Shown here: positions 37,587-45,693 of the stretch, piece after piece | How the letters are laid out: each line of letters starts with the position of its first letter | Numbering within the stretch: the first letter of the stretch is position 1 | DNA from: an uncultured Bacteroides sp. | GTDB taxonomy: Bacteria > Bacteroidota > Bacteroidia > Bacteroidales > Bacteroidaceae | Reading direction: 5' to 3' | NCBI GenBank assembly: GCA_958477465.1 | Contig: CAUEFX010000009.1 | Span: forward strand, 1 to 64,000 | Length of the DNA: 64,000 bases | Translations under genes and position numbers: made by a program | The notes under the pieces: model-generated | Told to the model about the DNA's origin: nothing | What the model saw: only the letters and a program-made list of their open reading frames with translations | Database searches by the model: none

Positions 37587-38672
37587 ATGTCCACTCACCA
37601 GCGCCTTCTCTCTCTCGATGTACTGCGAGGGATCACTGTTGCCGGCATGATACTTGTCAACAATGCCGGTGCATGCGGATACGGCTATGCCCCGCTGCGG
37701 CATGCCAAATGGGACGGCTTTACCCCTGCCGATCTCGTCTTCCCGATGTTCATGTTCCTAATGGGAATTTCTACGTATATCTCCCTTCGGAAATACAATT
37801 TTCAATGGCGACTTGTAATTGGGAAAATAATAAAACGGACCTTTCTTTTAATTTTGATAGGCATTGTGATGAAATGGCTTATCAATGCCTTCGAAACCGG
37901 AATCTGGAATGATTGGGAACACATGCGTATCTTAGGCGTGATGCAACGGCTCGGCATCTGTTACGGCATCACTGCCGTCATGGCATTATTCATCCCACAC
38001 AAACGTTTTCTTCCAATAGCCCTGCTTTTGCTGATATGTTATTTCATCCTTCAACTGGCAGGAAACGGATTCGAGAAAAGCCCCGATAACATCATGGCCA
38101 TAGTCGATTCCACCGTCTTAGGAATCAATCACATGTATCTGCAAGGCCGGCAATTCGTCGAACCCGAAGGTATTCTGAGTACCATTCCTGCCGTAGCCCA
38201 AGTAATGATCGGTTTTGTATGTGGCCACATGCTTATCAACCGGAAAGACAACCAAGAGAGGATGAAGCAGCTCTTCTTTATGGGCACTCTCCTGTTCTTT
38301 GCCGGATTCCTGTTCAGCTATGCTTGTCCGTTGAACAAGCGCTTGTGGTCGCCGAGCTTCGTGTTGGTTACCTGCGGAATAGCAGCTTCGATGCTGGCAG
38401 TACTGATTGAGATAATCGATGTCCGGAAAAAGAAAAGATGGTGTGTTTTCTTCGAAATCTTCGGAGTTAATCCATTGTTACTATATGTAGCAGCCGAAAT
38501 CTTCGGCGACCTGTTCCGCACATGGCATATCAACACTTTCCTGTTCGATACTTGCCTACAACCTCTATTCGGCAATTATCCCGGTTCGTTTATGTATGCC
38601 GCCCTTTTCCTGACCCTCATCTGGCTGGTGGGATATATTCTGTTTAAAAAACAAATTTACATAAAACTCTAA
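37587..38672 (+). CDS. HGSNAT-like transmembrane N-acetyltransferase (DUF5009 type)
   Basis: A 361-residue polytopic membrane protein of the heparan-alpha-glucosaminide N-acetyltransferase family, with about ten hydrophobic helices. The N-terminal family motif Ser-Leu-Asp-Val-Leu-Arg-Gly (9-15) is followed by His39 in Leu-Arg-His-Ala-Lys-Trp-Asp-Gly. This aligns with the active-site His269 of human HGSNAT (Lys-His-Ala-Ser-Trp-Asn-Gly). Human HGSNAT passes acetyl groups from cytosolic acetyl-CoA to terminal glucosamine on the other side of the membrane. Here the second GH89 gene begins six bases downstream, so the pair could acetylate terminal GlcN and then cleave GlcNAc. Enzymatic activity is inferred. 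Confidence 0.82.
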   Translation: MSTHQRLLSLDVLRGITVAGMILVNNAGACGYGYAPLRHAKWDGFTPADLVFPMFMFLMGISTYISLRKYNFQWRLVIGKIIKRTFLLILIGIVMKWLINAFETGIWNDWEHMRILGVMQRLGICYGITAVMALFIPHKRFLPIALLLLICYFILQLAGNGFEKSPDNIMAIVDSTVLGINHMYLQGRQFVEPEGILSTIPAVAQVMIGFVCGHMLINRKDNQERMKQLFFMGTLLFFAGFLFSYACPLNKRLWSPSFVLVTCGIAASMLAVLIEIIDVRKKKRWCVFFEIFGVNPLLLYVAAEIFGDLFRTWHINTFLFDTCLQPLFGNYPGSFMYAALFLTLIWLVGYILFKKQIYIKL

Positions 38673-38678
38673 TTTAAA

Positions 38679-40853
38679 ATGATGAAAAGAAACATTTGTC
38701 TGGTTATCGTGACCTTACTCCTCTCTCTCACAGCAGGAGCAAAAGAGAAAGACGTAGTTGCCATGCAATCGATGGTAAAACGACTTATTCCGGCATATGC
38801 CGAAAATTTTCAGTTCAAAAAGATAAAACCGATAGACGGGAAAGACTGTTTCCGTCTGGACGCTTCCGATCCCCGAAGAATCATAATCAGCGGTAACAAT
38901 GCCAACTCGATGGCTATGGGACTAAATCACTACTTGAGATATTATTGCCTGACCACCATCTCCTGGTATGCCGACATTCCGGTAGAAATGCCCGAGGCAC
39001 TTCCGGCCGTAAAGAAGCCCATTCAAGTGGAAGCGAAAGTAGACCGACGCTTCTTTCTGAATTATTGCACGTATGGCTACACCATGCCTTTCTGGCAATG
39101 GAAGGACTGGGAACGCCTCATAGATTGGATGGCCCTAAACGGCATCAACATGCCTCTGGCCATTACCGGACAAGAAGCCGTGTGGTACAAAGTATGGAAG
39201 AAAATAGGGCTGACGGACGAAGAGATACGCTCTTACTTTACCGGTCCGACCTATCTCCCCTGGCACCGGATGGCCAATATAGACGGATGGAACAGCCCAC
39301 TACCCATGCATTGGCTGGACAGCCAAGTGGAACTGCAAAAGAAAATTCTGGACCGTGAACGCGAATTGAACATGAGACCGGTACTTCCCGCCTTCGCCGG
39401 ACATGTACCCGGCGCCCTGAAACGTATCTTCCCCGAAGCAAATATCCAAAATCTCGGTAAATGGGCCGGTTTTGCCGAAGAGTATCGCTGCCATTTCCTG
39501 AATCCGGAAGAAACCTTATTTGCTACGATCCAAAAACAGTACATCAAGGAGCAGGCCCGTCTCTTCGGGACAGATCACATTTACGGCGTAGATCCTTTCA
39601 ATGAGGTAGATCCTCCAAGCTGGGAACCGGAATATCTCAGCAAAGTATCGGCAGACATGTATCACACTCTGACTGCTGCCGACCCAAAAGCTGAATGGAT
39701 GCAAATGACCTGGATGTTCTATTTCGACCGTAAAGACTGGACTGCGCCCCGTATAAAAGCAATGCTGACCGGAGTGCCGCAAGGTAAAATGGTACTTTTA
39801 GATTATCACTGTGAAAACGTGGAATTATGGAAAACCACCGGACACTTTCACGGACAACCTTACATTTGGTGTTATCTCGGTAATTTTGGCGGAAACACTA
39901 CGCTCACCGGAAACGTAAAGGAAAGCGGCGTCCGCTTGGACAATACCCTGATAAACGGTGGAAGCAATCTTAAAGGTATCGGCTCCACGTTGGAAGGATT
40001 GGATGTGATGCAGTTCCCTTATGAGTATATCTTCGAAAAAGCCTGGACGCTGAATACAGACAACCACAGTTGGCTGAATGCTCTTGCCGACCGCCATGCC
40101 GGAATTGTCTCCGAACCGGTTCGCGAAGCCTGGGATATCCTTTTCAATCAAGTATATACACAAGTCCCCAAAACCCTGGCCGTATTACCCAATCTTCGTC
40201 CTGTAATGAATAAACCCAATAAACGCACCTCTATCGACTATCCGAATACCACTCTGCTACAAGTATGGAAAAAACTGCTGCAAGCCCCCGATTGCAACCG
40301 CGATGCACTCCGGGTGGATATTGTCATCGTAGGACGCCAGCTACTTGGAAATTATTTCTTGACGGTGAAAGAAGACTTCGACCGCATGTACGAGGCCAAA
40401 GACCTACCGGCATTAAAGGCAAGAGCAGCGGAAATGCGCGAAATTCTAAACGACCTGGAACGTTTGAATGCCTTCCATAACCGCTGTTCGCTCAGTAAGT
40501 GGATTTCCGATGCCCGTGCATACGGTAATACTCCGGAATTGAAAGACTATTACGAGAAAAATGCCCGCAATCTGATTACCACTTGGGGAGGGCGCCTGAA
40601 TGATTACGCCAGTCGTACTTGGGCGGGACTTATCAAAGACTACTATTCCAAACGTTGGGATATGTATCTGAATGCAGTCGTTGCAGCAGTTGAGAATAAC
40701 CGGGAATTCGATCAGGAAAGGTTGGACGAAGAATTTAAACTGTTCGAAGATTCATGGGTAAGTTCCACACACCCCGTTGAAGTAACTCCAGAAGGCAACC
40801 TGCTCATTTATGCCCGTTTTCTATTAAATAAGTATGAACGAAAAAAGATGTAA
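38679..40853 (+). CDS. GH89 alpha-N-acetylglucosaminidase (second)
   Basis: A 724-residue GH89 protein with a Sec signal peptide (1 to about 20) and no lipobox, so probably soluble in the periplasm, unlike the lipoprotein paralogue. Glu309 (Asp-Pro-Phe-Asn-Glu-Val) and Glu439 (Thr-Leu-Glu-Gly-Leu-Asp) hold the two catalytic positions. The segment after the second Glu is Asp-Val-Met-Gln-Phe-Pro-Tyr, unlike the Asn-Glu-Val-Val-Tyr of the first copy and of NAGLU, which points to a changed substrate pocket. It overlaps functionally with the acetyltransferase gene six bases upstream. The stop codon forms the loop of a hairpin. Confidence 0.9.
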   Translation: MMKRNICLVIVTLLLSLTAGAKEKDVVAMQSMVKRLIPAYAENFQFKKIKPIDGKDCFRLDASDPRRIIISGNNANSMAMGLNHYLRYYCLTTISWYADIPVEMPEALPAVKKPIQVEAKVDRRFFLNYCTYGYTMPFWQWKDWERLIDWMALNGINMPLAITGQEAVWYKVWKKIGLTDEEIRSYFTGPTYLPWHRMANIDGWNSPLPMHWLDSQVELQKKILDRERELNMRPVLPAFAGHVPGALKRIFPEANIQNLGKWAGFAEEYRCHFLNPEETLFATIQKQYIKEQARLFGTDHIYGVDPFNEVDPPSWEPEYLSKVSADMYHTLTAADPKAEWMQMTWMFYFDRKDWTAPRIKAMLTGVPQGKMVLLDYHCENVELWKTTGHFHGQPYIWCYLGNFGGNTTLTGNVKESGVRLDNTLINGGSNLKGIGSTLEGLDVMQFPYEYIFEKAWTLNTDNHSWLNALADRHAGIVSEPVREAWDILFNQVYTQVPKTLAVLPNLRPVMNKPNKRTSIDYPNTTLLQVWKKLLQAPDCNRDALRVDIVIVGRQLLGNYFLTVKEDFDRMYEAKDLPALKARAAEMREILNDLERLNAFHNRCSLSKWISDARAYGNTPELKDYYEKNARNLITTWGGRLNDYASRTWAGLIKDYYSKRWDMYLNAVVAAVENNREFDQERLDEEFKLFEDSWVSSTHPVEVTPEGNLLIYARFLLNKYERKKM

Positions 40854-40948
40854 CATCTTTCAGAAAAAGACTTAAGTCTTTCAAAAAAACATATAGCATC
40901 TTTTAAAAAAAGATGTAATGTCTTTTTTTAAAAGATGCTATATGTTTT
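40844..40948. terminator. Three consecutive hairpins, the last with a 28-base perfect stem
   Basis: The first hairpin (40844-40860) has its loop on the GH89 stop codon. The second is the 16-base palindrome aaagacttaagtcttt (40866-40881). The third has perfect 28-base arms (40886-40913 and 40921-40948) with a seven-base loop. A- and T-rich arms allow termination on both strands between the GH89 gene and the convergent thioredoxin gene. Confidence 0.8.
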
Positions 40949-41011
40949 CCATGGTGCTCAAACATCTATAATACCGAATGAAATTTTCATCTGTTACAGA
41001 CATAAAATACA

Positions 41012-41335
41012 TCAGGATCTAAACTCTTTCACAGCCTTTTCCAGTCTTTCCAGGCTTAATTCTCCGGATTGTCTCCACAATTGTTCACCTTTTCTCAGCA
41101 ATATGAATGTAGGCGTACTTTCAATCGTATAAAATTCGGCAAGAGCACTTTCCTGGTCAACATCCACCTCTACAACATCAAGAATGCCCTCCATCATCTT
41201 CTTAAACTCTTTCATAATCGGATGCATGCGTTTGCAGTGAGGACACCACGTTGCATAAAATTCCGCCATTACCCAATCGCCATGACTCAGTCTCTCCTCA
41301 TTTCTATCTTCACGGGCCGCATTCTTTTCTTCCAT
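41012..41335 (-). CDS. Thioredoxin-like protein
   Basis: A 107-residue thioredoxin-fold protein with the active site Trp-Cys-Pro-His-Cys (about 30-34) and the cis-proline segment Ser-Thr-Pro-Thr-Phe. The Cys-Pro-His-Cys pair is the DsbA type rather than the usual Cys-Gly-Pro-Cys of cytoplasmic thioredoxin. No signal peptide is visible, so it is probably cytoplasmic. It is the last gene of the minus-strand GH92 operon, 117 bases after the GH43 gene, with no good promoter of its own. Its link to glycan use is unclear. Confidence 0.85.
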   Translation of the reverse strand: MEEKNAAREDRNEERLSHGDWVMAEFYATWCPHCKRMHPIMKEFKKMMEGILDVVEVDVDQESALAEFYTIESTPTFILLRKGEQLWRQSGELSLERLEKAVKEFRS

Positions 41336-41452
41336 TTCGACAAACTTTAAATTGATTAATGCTGTTCCAACAAGACAAAAGGGGAGAATGTTTACGGCAC
41401 AGATTAAGAATAAAGATAAATTAAATCAAACTTGCCTACTTCATAAACTATC

Positions 41453-42439
41453 TTATCTTCTTTGTTTCACCATCTGGATCGTTCCGTCTTCATTGTAGTA
41501 AAGCTTGTCTACACAAATAGAGCGCAACCAGTCATGATTGGATAAAGCACTATTGTGGTAGAATGCAAACCACTGGCCTTTATATTCTACGATAGATCCA
41601 TGATTGGTATAGCTGTCGGTAGGCTCCATATAGATACCCATAGATTTCCAGGGGCCGAGCGGATTATCACTGATAGCATAGCGCATACGGTTGTCGCCTT
41701 TCACACCGTCATTCCAGTTTTCATCGTGGTTATCGGAATAAGAGAGATAATACTTCCCATTGTATTTATGAATCCATGTAGCTTCGTGGAAGTCTTCCAG
41801 ACCTTCCATTACTTTCATTTCTCCATCCAGTTCCACCATATTATCTTTCAGCTTGCCGCCCTTGCAAATCTGGCCGCCACCGTTATAGATATAGGCCTGA
41901 CCGTCATCATCCACAAATACACAAGGGTCGATCAACGGGTCCATTCCTTCAATATATCCCTGTACGGTAAAGTTAGCAGCCGGTTCCTTGCTGGTAGCGA
42001 CACCGATCTTCCAACTGTCGCTCCAATTCGTATCACTGGGATGTGGAAAGTAGAAATAGTACGTACCATCCTTATAAGCACAGTCGGGAGCCCACATAAA
42101 CCCACCTTCCTTACGTCCCCAAGGCACTTGTGACGAATTCAGAATTTCACCATGATCTGTCCAATTTACCATATCATCCGTAGAGAACACATGATAACGG
42201 TCCATCAAATCGCAACCGCGCGGAGGATCTATATCATGCGAAGCATATACATACAAACGTCCGTCCGCCCATACATGTGCCGAAGGATCGGCTGTGTACA
42301 TGTGCATGATAAATGGATTGGGAGCCATGCTGTCAATTCCGGACGCTTCTTCTTTCACCGAATTGCTTTTAGGCGACTGACAAGAGAACATAGCTCCCGC
42401 CAGGAACAATACAAAAACAGAATAAAAATGCCTTTTCAT
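41453..42439 (-). CDS. GH43-family glycosidase, lipoprotein (A)
   Basis: A 328-residue single-domain GH43 five-bladed propeller with lipid-accepting Cys20. The catalytic triad is visible: base Asp51 (Thr-Ala-Asp-Pro-Ser-Ala), pKa modulator Asp171 (Leu-Ile-Asp-Pro-Cys) and acid Glu219 (Phe-His-Glu-Ala-Thr). GH43 enzymes mostly release arabinofuranose, xylose or galactose, and the subfamily cannot be fixed by eye. It is closely related to the two other GH43 proteins in this locus. It follows the GH3 fusion gene by 72 bases. Confidence 0.92.
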   Translation of the reverse strand: MKRHFYSVFVLFLAGAMFSCQSPKSNSVKEEASGIDSMAPNPFIMHMYTADPSAHVWADGRLYVYASHDIDPPRGCDLMDRYHVFSTDDMVNWTDHGEILNSSQVPWGRKEGGFMWAPDCAYKDGTYYFYFPHPSDTNWSDSWKIGVATSKEPAANFTVQGYIEGMDPLIDPCVFVDDDGQAYIYNGGGQICKGGKLKDNMVELDGEMKVMEGLEDFHEATWIHKYNGKYYLSYSDNHDENWNDGVKGDNRMRYAISDNPLGPWKSMGIYMEPTDSYTNHGSIVEYKGQWFAFYHNSALSNHDWLRSICVDKLYYNEDGTIQMVKQRR

Positions 42440-42511
42440 AAGTAATGTGTTTTATCTTTGACTACCATGTAAGTCATGATTCCGGTAACATCTTTTCCGA
42501 CTGAAGATGAG

Positions 42512-45500
42512 TCAATCCTCAGGATGAGACATCAGATAATCATACATGGCCTTAGCCATCATTCCTGATCCTTCAGCATCAGGATGAATACCGTCTTTCA
42601 TCAGTTCCGGATGCCTTTCAAGTATCGGATGCATATTGATTACCTCTACGTTTTTCTTTTGCACAGCACTGATTGTGGCAGGGGTCACATCTTTCACTAT
42701 TACCTCATCATAGATACCATTCGAATCCTTCACAAAGGAAACGATAGGAGTCAGAACTACAATGCGGGGCTTGGAAGGTAGTTGCGCAAAAGCATCGATC
42801 ATATCACGGCAATCTTTCTCAAATTCATGTATATAAGGACGATTGACCGCTTTACTGTCGTTGCCTCCCAAATCTATAAATACCACATCCGGAGAAGATT
42901 CCAGTGCTTTCTGATATTCTTTCGTTTTCCAATAAGGGAAATCGCCGTGACGAAGCATGGTGCTACTGCTTACTCCATAATTAACTACCTTATACTCATT
43001 TCCCAGCAACCGGCCTAACTGAGCCGGATAAGAATCCGTAACCGGATTGGTTGTAGTTGCTCCGGCAGTTATGCTGGCACCCACACAAACTACTTTGACT
43101 TTCTGCAATACCGAAACCACTTTCTGTAAACGAATATCAGCAGAAGAAGCACCTACCATGACCGTATAATCGCCGGAGGGATAGACAAACTTTCCTTTCA
43201 CCTCATCCCAATAGCGCAACAGGTCTTTACGTAATTTCAAAGTTACCTTTTGGGTTTCACCACTCTTCAATGTGACACGCTCAAAACCTTTCAGTTCCTT
43301 GATAGGCATTACTTCATTCCGTTCAGGCAACTTCACATATACTTGAGCAACCTCATCACCGGCATATTTTCCTGTATTCTTCAGTTGGAAAGAAATACTT
43401 ATCTCCTCTTCACCATCTGTCACTTGCAGGTTGGAATACTTGAATGTGGTATAGCTCAGACCATAACCGAAAGGATACAGAACATCTCCCTTGAAGTATT
43501 TATAAGTACGTCCCTTAGTTATATCATAATCATCAAACGGAGGAAGTTCATCCAGACCTCTGTAATAGGTCAACGGCAGACGTCCACCCGGATTATAATC
43601 ACCAAACAAGACTTCCGCTACAGCTTTACCTCCACTTTCACCGGGATACCAAGCATTCACGATAGCCGGGATATGCCCATCCATCCAGTTGACAGCCAAT
43701 GAGCTACCTGCTACCAATACAACTACGATATTCGGATTTACCTTGTAGATTTCCTCCAAGAACTCCTGCTGGTCTGCCGGAAGCTGAATATCATATCTGT
43801 CTTGTCCTTCACGTTCTATCGACTTATTAATGCCCAATACGGCAACCACTGTCTCACACTCACGCACTGCCTTTCCGGCTTCGCCGTACAAATCCAACCG
43901 TGTCATCTTTTCTACTTGCGGAACACGCCATTGCAGCCTGGCAATAGCATAGTCGCGGTTATCATAATATTCAGCCTTCAACTGATAATCTTTTCCGGCT
44001 TCCAGATAAATAGTAGCAGTATCAGTCCGGACAGCATGTCCCGGCCACGCATCAATCAGCATCTTACCGTCAATACTCAAGCGACAACCGTCATCCGATG
44101 TGAAACTAAGTGTATATGCTCCGGTAACCGTAGGGCGTAATTTTCCTGTCCAGCGGACTGACAAAGGAGACTTAGGCAAGAAAGGATCGGGTGCCTGGTT
44201 CGCAGGCTCAAAGTTAATCCATTCTTCTCTACGCACTTTCGGAGTCCCCTGTAAATTTATATCATCAAAATATTCGGCTTTCAATCCTTCCGGAAAATTG
44301 GCTCCTTGTATGAGTTCCATACCGTCTACAGCTGATTTCCAAGGAGCATATACCACTTTCACATCATCTCCTACCCTATCTTTGATGCCCTGCAACACTG
44401 AGATCGGAGCAATCGCCGGCGAACCGCTATAATCTCCAAACTCACAATTACCGGCATTGATGCCTACCACAGCTATGGATCTCACCTTTTTGGCATTGAG
44501 CGGCAACATTTTTTTCTGATTCTTAAGCAATACAATACATTCACGTGCTGCATTCAAAGCTACTTTCTGATGCTCTTCCGACCCTATCACAGCCGGAGAT
44601 ATTTTCGTATAGGGGTTCTTTTCTCCGCTATCAAACAGCCCCAACTGCATGCGTGCCCGTAACACATGATAGGCAGCCGAATCTATATCGGCATCCGTAA
44701 CCATATATTGACGGTAGGCGCTCAACAATGGCTCATCAAATACATCATCGCCACATTCCAAGTCTAAGCCTGCTTTTATGGAAAGGGCAGCCGCAGCCTC
44801 TTTAGTTTTCACATATTTATGTGCACTCACCAACAAGGAAGGTCCGCCACAGTCGGAAACCACATATCCCCTGAATCCCCAGTCATTGCGAAGTACTTTC
44901 GTTAATAACCAGGCGTTCAAAGTACAAGGCACATCATTCAGCGCATTGTATGCCGACATGATGGAAGCTGATTTACCATCCTTCACGCACGCCTCAAAAG
45001 CCGGAAGATAATATTCGCGTAACTGTTTCTCTGAAATCTGCGGGTTACAAACAAAACGGTTGTGTTCTTCATTATTGGCTGCAAAATGTTTGGGAGTCGC
45101 CACAATCTTCAGATAACGGTCATCATCGCCTTGCAGGCCTTTTACAAAAGCAGTACCCATGATCCCACTCAAGTAAGGATCTTCTCCGTAAGTTTCCGGA
45201 GTGCGTCCCCAACGTGGATCACGCGCCATATTCACTGTGGGAGACCAGAAAGTCAACAAGTCACTGAACTGGTTTTTCTGTTCCCGTCCCTGATCCAGCT
45301 CATTCCAGCGGGCACGGGCCTCATCAGAAATAACCGTGGCTACCTGCAATTGCAACTCGGGATTCCAGGTTGCCGCCAGTCCGATAGCCTGAGGGAAAAC
45401 GGTAAAGCGTCCCGGACGCACCACCCCGTGAAGCGCCTCGTTACCATGGTAATATTTAGGAATATCCAGACGGGAAATTCCCGGAGAGGTGGCACGCAAC

Positions 45501-45673
45501 AGGCTGATTTTTTCTTCAGCCGTCAAGCGCGATAATAAATCCATGATGCGTTCATGCATCGGTGCTTTCTCATCCTTATATAGTTCTTGAGCCTGTGCCG
45601 TTCCGGCACAGGCAATTAGAGTAAATAATCCTGTAAATACAATCTTTTTAAGTGTTTTCATACCTTTTTCCAT
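42512..45673 (-). CDS. GH3 beta-glycosidase with PA14 insert and C-terminal SGNH esterase
   Basis: A 1053-residue three-part exported enzyme (signal peptide to about 28). The GH3 barrel has nucleophile Asp274 (Val-Val-Ser-Asp-Cys). A PA14 carbohydrate-binding insert lies at about 463-583 in the second GH3 domain, and a fibronectin-III-like domain follows (about 765-850). The C-terminus is an SGNH/GDSL hydrolase (about 858-1050) with Ser867 (Gly-Ala-Ser-Ile-Thr), Gly900, Asn938 (Gly-Gly-Asn-Asp) and Asp1027/His1030 (Asp-Gly-Ile-His-Pro). The enzyme could deacylate and cleave the same sugar chain. An in-frame ATG four codons in (45661) is an alternative start, but aagg lies better placed for 45673. 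It lies 20 bases after GH92. Confidence 0.92.
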   Translation of the reverse strand: MEKGMKTLKKIVFTGLFTLIACAGTAQAQELYKDEKAPMHERIMDLLSRLTAEEKISLLRATSPGISRLDIPKYYHGNEALHGVVRPGRFTVFPQAIGLAATWNPELQLQVATVISDEARARWNELDQGREQKNQFSDLLTFWSPTVNMARDPRWGRTPETYGEDPYLSGIMGTAFVKGLQGDDDRYLKIVATPKHFAANNEEHNRFVCNPQISEKQLREYYLPAFEACVKDGKSASIMSAYNALNDVPCTLNAWLLTKVLRNDWGFRGYVVSDCGGPSLLVSAHKYVKTKEAAAALSIKAGLDLECGDDVFDEPLLSAYRQYMVTDADIDSAAYHVLRARMQLGLFDSGEKNPYTKISPAVIGSEEHQKVALNAARECIVLLKNQKKMLPLNAKKVRSIAVVGINAGNCEFGDYSGSPAIAPISVLQGIKDRVGDDVKVVYAPWKSAVDGMELIQGANFPEGLKAEYFDDINLQGTPKVRREEWINFEPANQAPDPFLPKSPLSVRWTGKLRPTVTGAYTLSFTSDDGCRLSIDGKMLIDAWPGHAVRTDTATIYLEAGKDYQLKAEYYDNRDYAIARLQWRVPQVEKMTRLDLYGEAGKAVRECETVVAVLGINKSIEREGQDRYDIQLPADQQEFLEEIYKVNPNIVVVLVAGSSLAVNWMDGHIPAIVNAWYPGESGGKAVAEVLFGDYNPGGRLPLTYYRGLDELPPFDDYDITKGRTYKYFKGDVLYPFGYGLSYTTFKYSNLQVTDGEEEISISFQLKNTGKYAGDEVAQVYVKLPERNEVMPIKELKGFERVTLKSGETQKVTLKLRKDLLRYWDEVKGKFVYPSGDYTVMVGASSADIRLQKVVSVLQKVKVVCVGASITAGATTTNPVTDSYPAQLGRLLGNEYKVVNYGVSSSTMLRHGDFPYWKTKEYQKALESSPDVVFIDLGGNDSKAVNRPYIHEFEKDCRDMIDAFAQLPSKPRIVVLTPIVSFVKDSNGIYDEVIVKDVTPATISAVQKKNVEVINMHPILERHPELMKDGIHPDAEGSGMMAKAMYDYLMSHPED

Positions 45674-45693
45674 TAACTTATACCTTATTTACC

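Noticed and set aside
42452..42459. A plus-strand TATCTTTG box between the GH43 (A) and GH3 genes
   Set aside because: It points into the antisense of the GH3 fusion gene with no plus-strand gene downstream, so it is probably a chance match.
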